Assembly: GCA_011525905.1 (NCBI GenBank) | Contig: WYBK01000004.1 | Location: 1-43,650, forward strand | From: Acidobacteriota bacterium | GTDB lineage: Bacteria > Acidobacteriota > Thermoanaerobaculia > Multivoradales > JAGPDF01 | Direction: 5' to 3' | Length of the DNA stretch: 43,650 bases | Program-made: the position numbers and the translations under genes | In this document: positions 24,626 through 32,645 of the stretch, piece by piece | How the letters are laid out: every line of letters begins with the position of its first letter | How positions within the stretch are numbered: position 1 is the stretch's first letter | Notes under the pieces: model-generated | The model's database searches: none | The model's input: the letters and a program-made list of their open reading frames with translations, nothing else | Told to the model about the DNA's origin: nothing

Positions 24626-26848
24626 TCAGGGTGTCCGCGCCGACCAGCTCCAGGCCGAGCCCGACTCGAAGTCGTCGCGGAAGAGCAGGTCCGAGACGAG
24701 CGGGAGGCGGGCGAGGGTCGCCGAGCGCGCCGGCAGGCTCGCCGAGAAGGTGCCGGCGACGACCGGCAGGGCGCCGGCGGTGGCGAGCGGGCTCGTCTCG
24801 CTGAAGCGCCAGAGCGCGGCGTCGCCGGCGATCGGGGCGGCGAGCGCGACCTCGACCTCGCGCGGCTCGTCGTCCTTGTTGAACAGCAGCACGAAGAGCT
24901 CGTCGCGCGGCGAACGGACGGCGTAGGCGCCGACGGACTGGGAGTCGCTCGACAGGGCGCGCACGCTCTCCCCCTGGACCTTCCCGCCGGCGCCGTCGTA
25001 GCCGAGCCAGAAGCGGAAGGCCTCCTCCGCCTTCGAGCCGCTCGCCGGGACCACCCAGCGGGTCGCGAGAGCGACCCCCTCACGCGCCAGGATCGCCAGC
25101 AGCTCCGCCTGCGCGAGCGCGCCCGACGGGGACTCGTCCGCGCCCCACTTGTACTCGGTCAGCGCGATGCCGAGTCCCGGACAGGCGGCGTCGCGCCACT
25201 CGCGCAGCCGGGGGATCAGCCGGGGCGCCGCGCCGATCCAGGACTCCGAGAGGTAGGCTGAGTCCCAGAGCTCGGCGAGCGAGCGCAGGCGCGTCGCCGC
25301 GACCGCCTCGTTCACCACGTCGTCGGTGCCCGCGACACCCGGCGCCTGCGGGTAGAAGTGGACGTCCAGGTAGTCGACCGGCCGCACGCCCCCCGCGGCC
25401 ACCTCGGCGCAGACCTGCGCCGCGTACCACTGGACGAAGGGCACGCCGCCGTGCGCCTGGCGGTCGGGGCCGTCGGTGCAGTCGCCCGGCGCGTCGGCCG
25501 CCGAGGTCCAGAGGTCGCACCACCCCCAGGTGTCGGGGCCGAGCAGGCGCGCCGCCGGATCGACCGCCTTGACCGCGAGCGCGACCGCGAGCCCCTTCTG
25601 CCAGACCTCGTCGTAGGTCGCCGGCTGCGGGTGGAGGTCGCGGTGGGTCGAGTCCCAGAGCATCGGCTCGTTGTCGAGGGCGTAGAAGCGCACGCCGCCG
25701 CGGTCCGCGCCGCCGGCGCGTCCGACGACGAACTCGACCCACTCGGCGATGAAGCCGGGACCGGCGACGACCGAGGTCTCGTCCGGGTCGTTGCCGACGA
25801 TCCGCCCCTCCGGACTGCAGAACCCGGTGGTGTTGATTCCAGGATCGCAGCGCCCGTCGCCCATGTCGTGGTTGCACCAGAAGGGCCAGTCCTCGGGAGC
25901 GGGGCCGAAGTAACGGCACTCGTCGAGCAGCTGGGGACCGTAGGTCGCCTCCGAGAAGCTCCAGCGCCGCTCCCGGTCGGGGCCGGCGACCCGGCCGAGC
26001 ATCGGCAGGGTGAGCAACACGTCGGCCCCGGCGGCGCGGCTGTCGAGGACGAACCGGTCGGCGGCCGAGCCCTCGGGCAGCGGCGGCGCCGGCTCGCTCG
26101 CGGTGTAGTTGGCGAAGAACCAGTCGGCGGCGCTCGAGTCGACGTCGAGCTGCCAGTTGTAGCGCGTCGTCCGGTTGCCGCCCCAGCGGTTCAGCGTGTA
26201 GCCGACGCTCTCGATCTGCTCCGGGGTCGCGAAGTTGACGCCGAACAGGAAAGCCGAGAGCGGCCGCCGGTCGAGCGCGGGATCGACGGCGACTGCGACC
26301 GGTCCGGGCGGCGTCGGGTCGGCGACGAAGCGCAGATCGTCGAAGAGCAGCGCCGGCTGGTCGGTGCCGGTCGTGTCCTGCAGCCAGATCTCGTCGAACG
26401 CCGGGCCGGATGGCTCGAGGGCGGCGAGCGGCACCACCGCCTCGCGCCACTCCGCCGCCGAAACGCCGCCCTCGACCGCCTCGGCGAGCGGCAGTGCGCC
26501 GATCTCGGCGCCGGCGGCGAGCAGCACCACGCGGACCTGCGGCGAGCCGCTCTCGGCGCGCACCCAGAAGCGCAGCTCGACGTAGTCCGCGACCTCGAGC
26601 GCGCCGTCGCGGTGGAGGTAGAGCGCCCCCCAGGCGTCGGGCTCGAGCCGGATCGCGTGCGGCGGCGAATGGACCTCCCCGCTCCAGGCCAGGTCGTGCG
26701 CCGCCCAGGGCCAGGAGACGAAGCCGTTGCGCAGCTCGTCGTCGTAGACCACCAGGTCCTGGGCGATCGCGGGAGCGGCGGCGAGCGTCCAGCAGAACGG
26801 CAGCAGGAGCGCCGGCGCGGCGCCGCGCACCGGAGGCGGGCTCGGCAC
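24626..26848 (-). CDS. Secreted glycoside hydrolase family 44 (endoglucanase/xyloglucanase-type)
   Basis: Protein of 740 residues with a GTG start and signal peptide (cut near AIAQ, residue 30). Residues 31-178 look like a carbohydrate-binding-like beta sandwich. The GH44 catalytic domain begins at about 185: GVNFATPEQIESVGYTLNRWGGN, acid/base Glu394 in LDNEPMLW, and nucleophile Glu565 in ALTEYKWG. A small beta domain follows. The last 20 residues contain LFRDDFESGSAWSWS, resembling a C-terminal FESG...WS tag seen on many exported proteins. Several Cys pairs in the loops suggest disulfides. GH44 enzymes cleave beta-1,4-glucans and xyloglucan; the exact polymer is not determined here. Confidence 0.9.
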   Translation of the reverse strand: MPSPPPVRGAAPALLLPFCWTLAAAPAIAQDLVVYDDELRNGFVSWPWAAHDLAWSGEVHSPPHAIRLEPDAWGALYLHRDGALEVADYVELRFWVRAESGSPQVRVVLLAAGAEIGALPLAEAVEGGVSAAEWREAVVPLAALEPSGPAFDEIWLQDTTGTDQPALLFDDLRFVADPTPPGPVAVAVDPALDRRPLSAFLFGVNFATPEQIESVGYTLNRWGGNRTTRYNWQLDVDSSAADWFFANYTASEPAPPLPEGSAADRFVLDSRAAGADVLLTLPMLGRVAGPDRERRWSFSEATYGPQLLDECRYFGPAPEDWPFWCNHDMGDGRCDPGINTTGFCSPEGRIVGNDPDETSVVAGPGFIAEWVEFVVGRAGGADRGGVRFYALDNEPMLWDSTHRDLHPQPATYDEVWQKGLAVALAVKAVDPAARLLGPDTWGWCDLWTSAADAPGDCTDGPDRQAHGGVPFVQWYAAQVCAEVAAGGVRPVDYLDVHFYPQAPGVAGTDDVVNEAVAATRLRSLAELWDSAYLSESWIGAAPRLIPRLREWRDAACPGLGIALTEYKWGADESPSGALAQAELLAILAREGVALATRWVVPASGSKAEEAFRFWLGYDGAGGKVQGESVRALSSDSQSVGAYAVRSPRDELFVLLFNKDDEPREVEVALAAPIAGDAALWRFSETSPLATAGALPVVAGTFSASLPARSATLARLPLVSDLLFRDDFESGSAWSWSARTP

Positions 26849-26882
26849 GAAGCGAACCTATCCTGGAGCGGCCGGCGAGCGA

Positions 26883-26896
26883 GTGCAGCGCTGCAC
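26883..26896. promoter_or_regulatory. 14-base perfect palindrome upstream of the GH44 gene
   Basis: GTGCAGCGCTGCAC reads the same on both strands. It lies 35-48 bases before the GTG of the glycosidase, in the only sizeable gap of the sigma/anti-sigma/GH44 run. It could be an operator for a dimeric regulator; chance is possible in GC-rich DNA. Confidence 0.35.
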
Positions 26897-26936
26897 CGCG
26901 GGAGGGATGGGAGTCGGCTGGGAGTCCGCCGCGGCT

Positions 26937-27932
26937 TCAGAGCCGGACCGGGCTGGTGCCCAGCAGGATGGGCGGGCCGCTCGCCAGCGCGGTGCCGCCG
27001 GCGCGTTCGAGCGTCAACGCCACCCCGGTGGCGGTCGCCGGGAAGCCGCTCGACTCGAGGATTGCCCCGCCCCCCTGCGCCACCGGGACCACTCCGGCCG
27101 GGCGCGAGGCGCCCTCGAGCAGGAACCAGAGCTGGTAGTCGCGCCCGGGGGGCGCCGGCGCCAAGCCGCGCAGGTCGACCAGCCAGCGCTGGCGGTCGGG
27201 CGCCAGCCAGAGGGCGCCGCGCGCCAGCGGCTGCAGCGCTTGGCCCGGCGGACGGAGCGCGAAGACCGTCACTCCGGGCGCGGTGACGAACTCGTGGCGG
27301 CGCTCGAGCTCGGCGAGGCGCGTGGCGAGCGCCGCGGCCTCCGCCCGGCCGCGGTCGACCGCTTCGCCGCGCTCCCGCTCGAGCCGACGCAGCCGCGCGG
27401 CGGCGCTCTCGAGCTCGGAATAGAAGTAGGCGGCGGCGCCGCCCGCGCCGAGCGCGAGCAGCGCGAGGAGCGCCGCGAACAGGCCGAGGCCGCGGCGGCG
27501 GGACTGGCGGGCCGCCCTCTTCGGCGGCGCCGCGGCGCTCGCCGCTCGGCGGAGGGCCGCGGGGGGCGCCGCCTCGGGCTCGAGTGCCGGCGCGACGGTC
27601 CGCTGCGCCACGACGTCCTGCGCACCGCCCGAGTCCCGTTCGGGGACCGGCTCACTGGCCGCCTCGCGGATCGTCTCGCCGACCGGCTCGACCTCCTGCG
27701 TCTCGTCGCCGCCGAGCCGGGCGAGCAGCGCGGCGCGCGCGCCGGCGGGGGGCTCGAGCGGCTCGACCGCGGCGCCGACCAGGCCGAGCACTTCGAGGTA
27801 GAGCCGTTCGAGGACCTCGGCGACCTCGTCCTCGGGCGGCGCTACGGCGGTGTCGTCGGGCGAAGCGGCGCGGGCGAGCTCGTCGAGCACGTGCTCGACG
27901 GCCAGGGATTCGGAGTCGGTGACGCCGCTCAC
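26937..27932 (-). CDS. RskA-like anti-sigma factor
   Basis: Membrane protein of 331 residues. The N-terminal half is cytoplasmic and acidic and should hold the sigma-binding helices; no HxxxCxxC zinc motif is present. A single membrane span (about 148-168, [21 protein letters not shown]) is followed by a coiled stretch. The periplasmic C-terminal domain resembles RskA (anti-sigma-K): [32 protein letters not shown] and [14 protein letters not shown] strands. The GTG start overlaps the sigma-factor stop (GTGA), the usual coupling of a cognate pair. Confidence 0.85.
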   Translation of the reverse strand: MSGVTDSESLAVEHVLDELARAASPDDTAVAPPEDEVAEVLERLYLEVLGLVGAAVEPLEPPAGARAALLARLGGDETQEVEPVGETIREAASEPVPERDSGGAQDVVAQRTVAPALEPEAAPPAALRRAASAAAPPKRAARQSRRRGLGLFAALLALLALGAGGAAAYFYSELESAAARLRRLERERGEAVDRGRAEAAALATRLAELERRHEFVTAPGVTVFALRPPGQALQPLARGALWLAPDRQRWLVDLRGLAPAPPGRDYQLWFLLEGASRPAGVVPVAQGGGAILESSGFPATATGVALTLERAGGTALASGPPILLGTSPVRL

Positions 27933-28507
27933 ATCCGCTCTCGCAGCTCGTCGCGCAGCGTGCGGCGCAACGCGCGCATCGCCTCGAGCGCGCGCCGGCG
28001 CACCCCGTCGGCGTTCGTCTCGGTGCGCCGCGCGATCTCCGAGCTGGCGAGCCCCTCCCAGAAGGCGAGCTCGAGCACCTCGCGCTGGTCGGCGGGCAGC
28101 GCGGCGAGCGCGGTGCGCACCCGCTGCCGGCGTCTCGCCCGTTCGGGCGGCTCGGAGCGCGGCGGCGCGGCGGCGGCGGCCGCTGCGCCGGCCACCGGCG
28201 CCGGGCCGGCCGCGCGCCGGCGGGCGAGCGCCCGGGCGCGCACGATCAGCACCAGCCAGGTCGCGACCGAGGTGCGCGCCGGAAGGTAGCGCTCGGCGTG
28301 CGCCCAGGCCTCGAGCAGCCCTTCGTGGAGCGCTTCCGCGGCCGCCGGGCCGGCGCCGAGGATCGACCGCGCCACGCCGAGCAGCGTCGGCGCGTAGCGA
28401 TCGTAGAGCTCGGCCATCGCCTCGGGGCGACGATCGGCCATCGCGCGCACGAGCGCGAGGTCGTCTGGGGAGGCGGAGCGAACGGGAGCGGCCGGGTCCG
28501 ACGGCAT
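27929..28507 (-). CDS. ECF-family RNA polymerase sigma factor (SigK-like)
   Basis: Sigma factor of 192 residues. Region 2 (about 20-90) includes [20 protein letters not shown] and [17 protein letters not shown]. Region 4 (about 130-185) has [45 protein letters not shown], with the helix-turn-helix intact. An Ala/Pro-rich linker joins the two. The downstream RskA-like gene overlaps it by 4 bases and should inhibit it. The next genes on the strand are the GH44 glycosidase and the deiodinase-like protein, which may be targets. Confidence 0.92.
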   Translation of the reverse strand: MPSDPAAPVRSASPDDLALVRAMADRRPEAMAELYDRYAPTLLGVARSILGAGPAAAEALHEGLLEAWAHAERYLPARTSVATWLVLIVRARALARRRAAGPAPVAGAAAAAAAPPRSEPPERARRRQRVRTALAALPADQREVLELAFWEGLASSEIARRTETNADGVRRRALEAMRALRRTLRDELRERM

Positions 28508-28529
28508 GGCGGGCGAAGCGTCGCCGCGC

Positions 28530-28539
28530 AAGATATCAT
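28530..28539. promoter_or_regulatory. Overlapping divergent -10 elements
   Basis: The ten bases AAGATATCAT give TATCAT (28534-28539) on the plus strand, ending 8 bases before the ATG at 28548, and TATCTT (28535-28530) on the minus strand, 22 bases before the sigma-factor ATG. Only 40 bases separate these divergent starts, so both promoters must be in or next to this spot. Confidence 0.45.
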
Positions 28540-28547
28540 GCGCCGCC

Positions 28548-29087
28548 ATGTCCGACCGCTTCCAGATCGCCGTGGTCGGCGCCGCGACCTGCGACGAGCA
28601 GACCGCGGCGCTCGCGCACGAGACCGGCGTGGGCGTGGCGCGCGCCGGAGCGCTGCTGCTCACCGGCGGGCGCGGCGGCGTCATGGCCGCGGCCGCGCGC
28701 GGCGCGCGCGAGAGCGGCGGCTGGTCGGTCGGCGTGCTGCCGGGCGCCGACGAGAGCGCCTCGCCGCCCAACGAGTTCCTCGACGTCACTCTCTTCACCG
28801 GCCTCGGGCAGACGCGCAACCAGATCCTGGTGCTCTCCGCCGACGCCGTGATCGCCATCGGCGGCGGCTGGGGGACGCTCTCCGAGATCGCCTTCGCCCT
28901 GAAGTACCGCGTGCCCGCGGTGCTGCTCGACAGTTGGGAGCTGCGGCGACCGGACGGCCTGGCGGACCCGCTGCTCTTCCATGCCCGCACCGCCGCCGAC
29001 GCCGTGACCATCGCCCTCCAGGCGGCGGCCCACCGGCGCGCGGCGCGCGGCGGCGCCGCGCTCGCCTCGGCGGCGGAGGCGCGATGA
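28548..29087 (+). CDS. TIGR00725 / LOG-related nucleotide-binding protein
   Basis: Rossmann-fold protein of 179 residues related to lysine-decarboxylase-like LOG (cytokinin-activating) proteins. It shows [30 protein letters not shown] and [25 protein letters not shown]. The usual PGGxGTxxE is GGGWGTLSE here, as in the TIGR00725 subgroup, whose ligand is unknown. I use ATG 28548; an upstream in-frame ATG at 28506 would overlap the divergent sigma gene. There is no Shine-Dalgarno, and TATCAT is 8 bases upstream. The stop overlaps the next ATG (ATGA). Confidence 0.85.
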   Translation: MSDRFQIAVVGAATCDEQTAALAHETGVGVARAGALLLTGGRGGVMAAAARGARESGGWSVGVLPGADESASPPNEFLDVTLFTGLGQTRNQILVLSADAVIAIGGGWGTLSEIAFALKYRVPAVLLDSWELRRPDGLADPLLFHARTAADAVTIALQAAAHRRAARGGAALASAAEAR

Positions 29088-29485
29088 GCGGCGCGGACGC
29101 ACCCGAGCCGCCGCGCGCCGAGCCGGCGATCCGCGTCATCATGATGCCGAAGGACACCAACGCCCTCGGCACGATCTTCGGCGGCGTGATCCTCTCCTAC
29201 ATCGACCAGGCGGGCGCCGTCGAGGCGCACCGGACGGTGCCGGGCCGGATCGTCACGGTCGCGATGCGCGAGGTGGTCTTCCACGCCCCGGTCTTCGTCG
29301 GCGACCTGGTCAGCTTCTACACCGACACCCGCAAGGTCGGGACGACGTCGATCACCGTCGGCGTCGAGGTCGAGGCCGAACGCGGCCACCCGGGCGGACC
29401 CCGCGCCCGGGTCACCGCCGCCGAGATGGTCTTCGTCCACGTCGGCCCCGACGGCCGCCCGCTGCCGATCCCGGGCCGGCGCTAA
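29084..29485 (+). CDS. Acyl-CoA thioesterase (hotdog fold, YciA/BACH type)
   Basis: Hydrolyses acyl-CoA esters. It has 133 residues. The signature is [31 protein letters not shown] (about 20-50), with the catalytic Asn/Asp region, then [36 protein letters not shown] and [11 protein letters not shown]; it is a single complete hotdog domain. It is coupled to the preceding gene by a 4-base overlap. Substrate chain length cannot be read from the sequence. Confidence 0.93.
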   Translation: MSGADAPEPPRAEPAIRVIMMPKDTNALGTIFGGVILSYIDQAGAVEAHRTVPGRIVTVAMREVVFHAPVFVGDLVSFYTDTRKVGTTSITVGVEVEAERGHPGGPRARVTAAEMVFVHVGPDGRPLPIPGRR

Positions 29486-29511
29486 CTCGCTCCGAAGGGC
29501 CGTTCTCGCTT

Positions 29512-29540
29512 CCCCCCGGCAGGCACGGCTTGCCGGGGGG
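29512..29540 (+). terminator. Strong GC hairpin after the thioesterase gene
   Basis: A 10-base-pair perfect stem (29512-29521 with 29531-29540) has a 9-base loop. It lies 27 bases after the thioesterase stop and about 65 bases before the next start. There is no T-run after it, so termination may be partial or the hairpin may protect the mRNA end. Confidence 0.55.
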
Positions 29541-29604
29541 GGCTCGCCGGTGGCATCATTCAGACTTGCAGATCGTAAGCTGTGAAAATCGCACGGAGGG
29601 AGTC

Positions 29605-32559
29605 ATGTACGGACGAGCTCTCGCATCTCCGGCTTCCTGGGGCGTGCTGCGGCGGGCGCTGGGCGCTTTTCTCGCGCTCTCGCTGGTCTGCGGCACGGTG
29701 ACCGTCGCCGACGCCTGGGCGGCCACCTTCTACGTCAACGTCGCCACCGGCGACGACATCAACAACGACGCGGTGGAGGCGCAGAACCCGGCGACGCCCT
29801 GGCAGTCGATCACCCGGGCGCTGACCGAGGCGACGCTCGCCCCGGGCGACGTCATCGAGGTCGCCGCCGGCACCTACGACGACGGCGCCCCGGGCGTCGA
29901 GATCTTCCCGCTCGAGCTCGTCGACGGCGTCACTCTGCGCGGCGCCGACCCGGCGACCACGATCATCGAAGGCGACGGCACGAGCGACCTGATCGAGGCC
30001 GACGGCATCGACTTGGCCTCGACCACCGTGCTCGAGAACTTCACGCTCCGGTTCGACGCGGACTCGTCTTACGCGCTCCTCTACTTCAACGTCGAGGACA
30101 CCGTCCAGGCGCCGACGGTGCGCAACAACACCTTCTCCGGTCGCTACTCGGGCGGTGGCGGCACCTACGGGGTCTACCTCGAGGTCTCGACCAGCACCAC
30201 CGCGGTCTTCACCGGCCTGTTCGAGAACAACCGCTTCGACGATCTCTACTACGGCGCCTACCTCTACGACTACTACGGCTACGAGGGCTCGAACGTCTCG
30301 CCTACCTTCCGTGGCAACGACTTCACCGAGAACTACTACGGCATCTACGGCAGCGGCAACTACTACATGGGCGGGACGTTCGCGCCGCTGATCGAGGGCA
30401 ACGAGTTCTCGGGCGGCAGCTCGGCCGACGTCTACATGTACTTCTACCCCGGCTATTCCTTCGAGGCGACGGTCGCGCCGACGATCCGGCAGAACACCTT
30501 CTCGAACGGCTACTGGGCGGTCGCGCTCTACAGCTACCAGTACTCCGACTACGAGAACATCGCGCTGCAGCCGACGATCTCGGGCAACACCATGACCAAC
30601 ATGGACTACGGAGTCTATGGCTCCTTCTCCGTCTACTCCGTCTTCGACGGCGCGCATGCCGACCGGGACGTGACCATCGCCAACAACACCTTCACCAACA
30701 CGAGCTACCAGGCGGTCTACCTGACCGACTCGGTCTACTACATGTACTCGTCGGAGAACGGCTCGCTCGACAGCAACGTCTCGATCACCGGCAACACGAT
30801 CGACGGCGCCGGCTCCACCGCCATCTATTACACCTTCGAGCTGAGCGACTACGACGTCTTCGAGAACTACACCCTCGACCAGGCCGCCACGATCGCCAAC
30901 AACTCGCTGGCCAATCTCGACTACTACGGCATCTACGTCACGTACGACTTCTACTCCGCCCAGGACACCTGGGACTTCGCCGCCAACGCCACGATCACCG
31001 GCAACACCGTGGCCGGCAACGCATCCTACGAGGGGATCTATTTCTACTCCTCCTACGGCGGCTCGCTCAACACGCTGAACGTCCTGGTCGCCGGCAACAG
31101 CGTGACCGGCGTGACGTCCAGCGAGGGCATCGAGGTCTCCCTCTACTCGATGTCCGACGTCGCCAACCTCGACGTCCAGATCCGCGACAACTACGCGTCG
31201 AACAACGAGTACGGCATCTACTCGGTGGTCTACTTCGGCCATCCGACGAGCGCGCCGCTGCTCTCGTGCAACACCGCGACCGGCAACAACTACTCCGGCC
31301 TCTCGGTCTACTCCTACTCGATCGATACGCCGGCCGACTTGGGCGGCGGCGCCCAGGGCTCGCCCGGGCTCAACTCGGCCTTCGGCAACGACGACTACGA
31401 TCTGTACACGGACGTCGACGCGACCGATGCCGCGACCCTGTTCGCCGAGAGCAACTGGTGGGGGACCACCTCGGGCATCGACGCCCTGATCCGCGACGAC
31501 GAGGAAGACGGCGCCAACGCCGCGGTCGACTTCGACCCCTTCCTGTCGGCCGCGCCGGGCCTCGCGGGCGGCGTGCCGCTCGACGACTCGCTGTTGGTCG
31601 ACGCCGACGCGAGCGGCGGCCCCTCGATCGGCGACACCATCCTCTACACCGCGACGATCTCGACCACCGGCAGTTGCGGCTGCGCCGCCGGGACCTTCAC
31701 CGCGCCGATCCCGGCCAACGCCGACGTGGTGCCCGGCTCGGTGGCCACGACCGACGGCAATGTCACCGACGAGGACCCGGTGACCGTGGTGATCGGCCAT
31801 CTCGAGGCCAACGACACGGTCACGATCACCTGGGAGGTCGTGCCGACCTCGGGGACCGAGATGAGCACCCAAGGCACTTTCACTTGCGTGCAGTTGGGCG
31901 ACGTGGTGTCCGACGACCCGGCGACCGGCCCGGCGCAGGATCCGACGGTGACCCCGCTCGCCGGCGGCTTCGTGCCGCCCAGCCTGGTCGAGATCCCGAC
32001 GCTCGGCCAGTGGGGGCTCGCGCTCTTCATGGCGCTGCTCGGCCTGCTCGGCGTCGCGCTGCTGCGCCGCCGGCGGACCTCCGCGGCGCTGCTGCTGGCG
32101 CTCGGCCTCGGCCTGGCGGCGAGCGCCGCCTCGGCGGCGACGGCGGCAGCGCCCTCCCGCGAGGCCGGGGGCCCCGCCAAGGCCCAGCGCCCCGCGCCGG
32201 CCCGCGAGCTGGTCGTCACGATGGCGACGAGCGGCGAGACGACGACGCTGACCCTCGCCGACGGCCGCCAGGTCACCGCGCCCTCTCGCCGGATCGCGGT
32301 GCGCGAGCCGCGGCCCGAGCGCCAGCCGCGCGAAGCGCGCAGCGCGGCCGATCGGCCACGCCCGCAGGGTCCGCGCGGACCGCGGGCCGCCGCCACGGCG
32401 GCGGTCCCGAGCGGTGGCGCCGGGATCGCGACGATCCACCGGCGGCCGGACGGCAGCATCGACCGGATCGCGCTGCACCTGTTCGCCAGCCGGCAGGAGG
32501 CCGAACAGCGGCTCGCCGCCCAGGCCGCCCCGCGCACGGGACGCCACCCGAAGAACTGA
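29605..32559 (+). CDS. Secreted beta-helix surface protein with IPTL-CTERM signal and C-terminal extension
   Basis: Exported protein of 984 residues; the ATG follows GGAGGG. A long signal peptide (about 1-44) leads to TFYVNVATGDD and a DUF1565-type right-handed parallel beta-helix (about 50-640) with repeated I.GNT/N.F rungs and remarkably many Tyr (YYGAYLYDYYGY). A DUF11-like bacterial repeat domain follows (about 675-770). At 797 comes the sorting signal IPTLGQWGLALFMALLGLL plus RRRR, normally the protein end. Here about 158 more residues continue: a second signal-like hydrophobic stretch, then a basic, Pro-rich tail. The beta-helix may bind or act on polysaccharide; no catalytic residues were identified. 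Confidence 0.85.
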   Translation: MYGRALASPASWGVLRRALGAFLALSLVCGTVTVADAWAATFYVNVATGDDINNDAVEAQNPATPWQSITRALTEATLAPGDVIEVAAGTYDDGAPGVEIFPLELVDGVTLRGADPATTIIEGDGTSDLIEADGIDLASTTVLENFTLRFDADSSYALLYFNVEDTVQAPTVRNNTFSGRYSGGGGTYGVYLEVSTSTTAVFTGLFENNRFDDLYYGAYLYDYYGYEGSNVSPTFRGNDFTENYYGIYGSGNYYMGGTFAPLIEGNEFSGGSSADVYMYFYPGYSFEATVAPTIRQNTFSNGYWAVALYSYQYSDYENIALQPTISGNTMTNMDYGVYGSFSVYSVFDGAHADRDVTIANNTFTNTSYQAVYLTDSVYYMYSSENGSLDSNVSITGNTIDGAGSTAIYYTFELSDYDVFENYTLDQAATIANNSLANLDYYGIYVTYDFYSAQDTWDFAANATITGNTVAGNASYEGIYFYSSYGGSLNTLNVLVAGNSVTGVTSSEGIEVSLYSMSDVANLDVQIRDNYASNNEYGIYSVVYFGHPTSAPLLSCNTATGNNYSGLSVYSYSIDTPADLGGGAQGSPGLNSAFGNDDYDLYTDVDATDAATLFAESNWWGTTSGIDALIRDDEEDGANAAVDFDPFLSAAPGLAGGVPLDDSLLVDADASGGPSIGDTILYTATISTTGSCGCAAGTFTAPIPANADVVPGSVATTDGNVTDEDPVTVVIGHLEANDTVTITWEVVPTSGTEMSTQGTFTCVQLGDVVSDDPATGPAQDPTVTPLAGGFVPPSLVEIPTLGQWGLALFMALLGLLGVALLRRRRTSAALLLALGLGLAASAASAATAAAPSREAGGPAKAQRPAPARELVVTMATSGETTTLTLADGRQVTAPSRRIAVREPRPERQPREARSAADRPRPQGPRGPRAAATAAVPSGGAGIATIHRRPDGSIDRIALHLFASRQEAEQRLAAQAAPRTGRHPKN

Positions 32560-32586
32560 GCGCCGCGAGGCTCTCGAGACGCAACC

Positions 32587-32618
32587 GCGCCCCGGCGAGA
32601 GCCGGGGCGCTTCTCTTT
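32587..32618 (+). terminator. Rho-independent terminator after the beta-helix gene
   Basis: A perfect 10-base-pair stem (32587-32596 with 32601-32610) closes on a GAGA (GNRA) tetraloop and is followed by TTCTCTTT. It lies 28 bases after the stop. This separates the beta-helix gene from the sulfatase-like gene, which must then have its own promoter. Confidence 0.88.
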
Positions 32619-32645
32619 GCCACTCTGATACCTTCTTCCCTCCGC

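Noticed and set aside
24077..27286. Long plus-strand frames opposite the deiodinase-like, GH44 and RskA-like genes
   Set aside because: Codon-position shadows; the minus-strand products have intact catalytic motifs.
29553..29604. Riboswitch upstream of the beta-helix gene
   Set aside because: The leader has a good GGAGGG and a strong hairpin before it, but no sequence resembling the GEMM or other known riboswitch cores.
29560..32547. A 995-codon open frame on the minus strand, opposite the beta-helix gene
   Set aside because: It is the antisense shadow of a real coding region in GC-rich DNA; it is full of Val/Gly/Arg/Asp runs and has no family motif or ribosome site.
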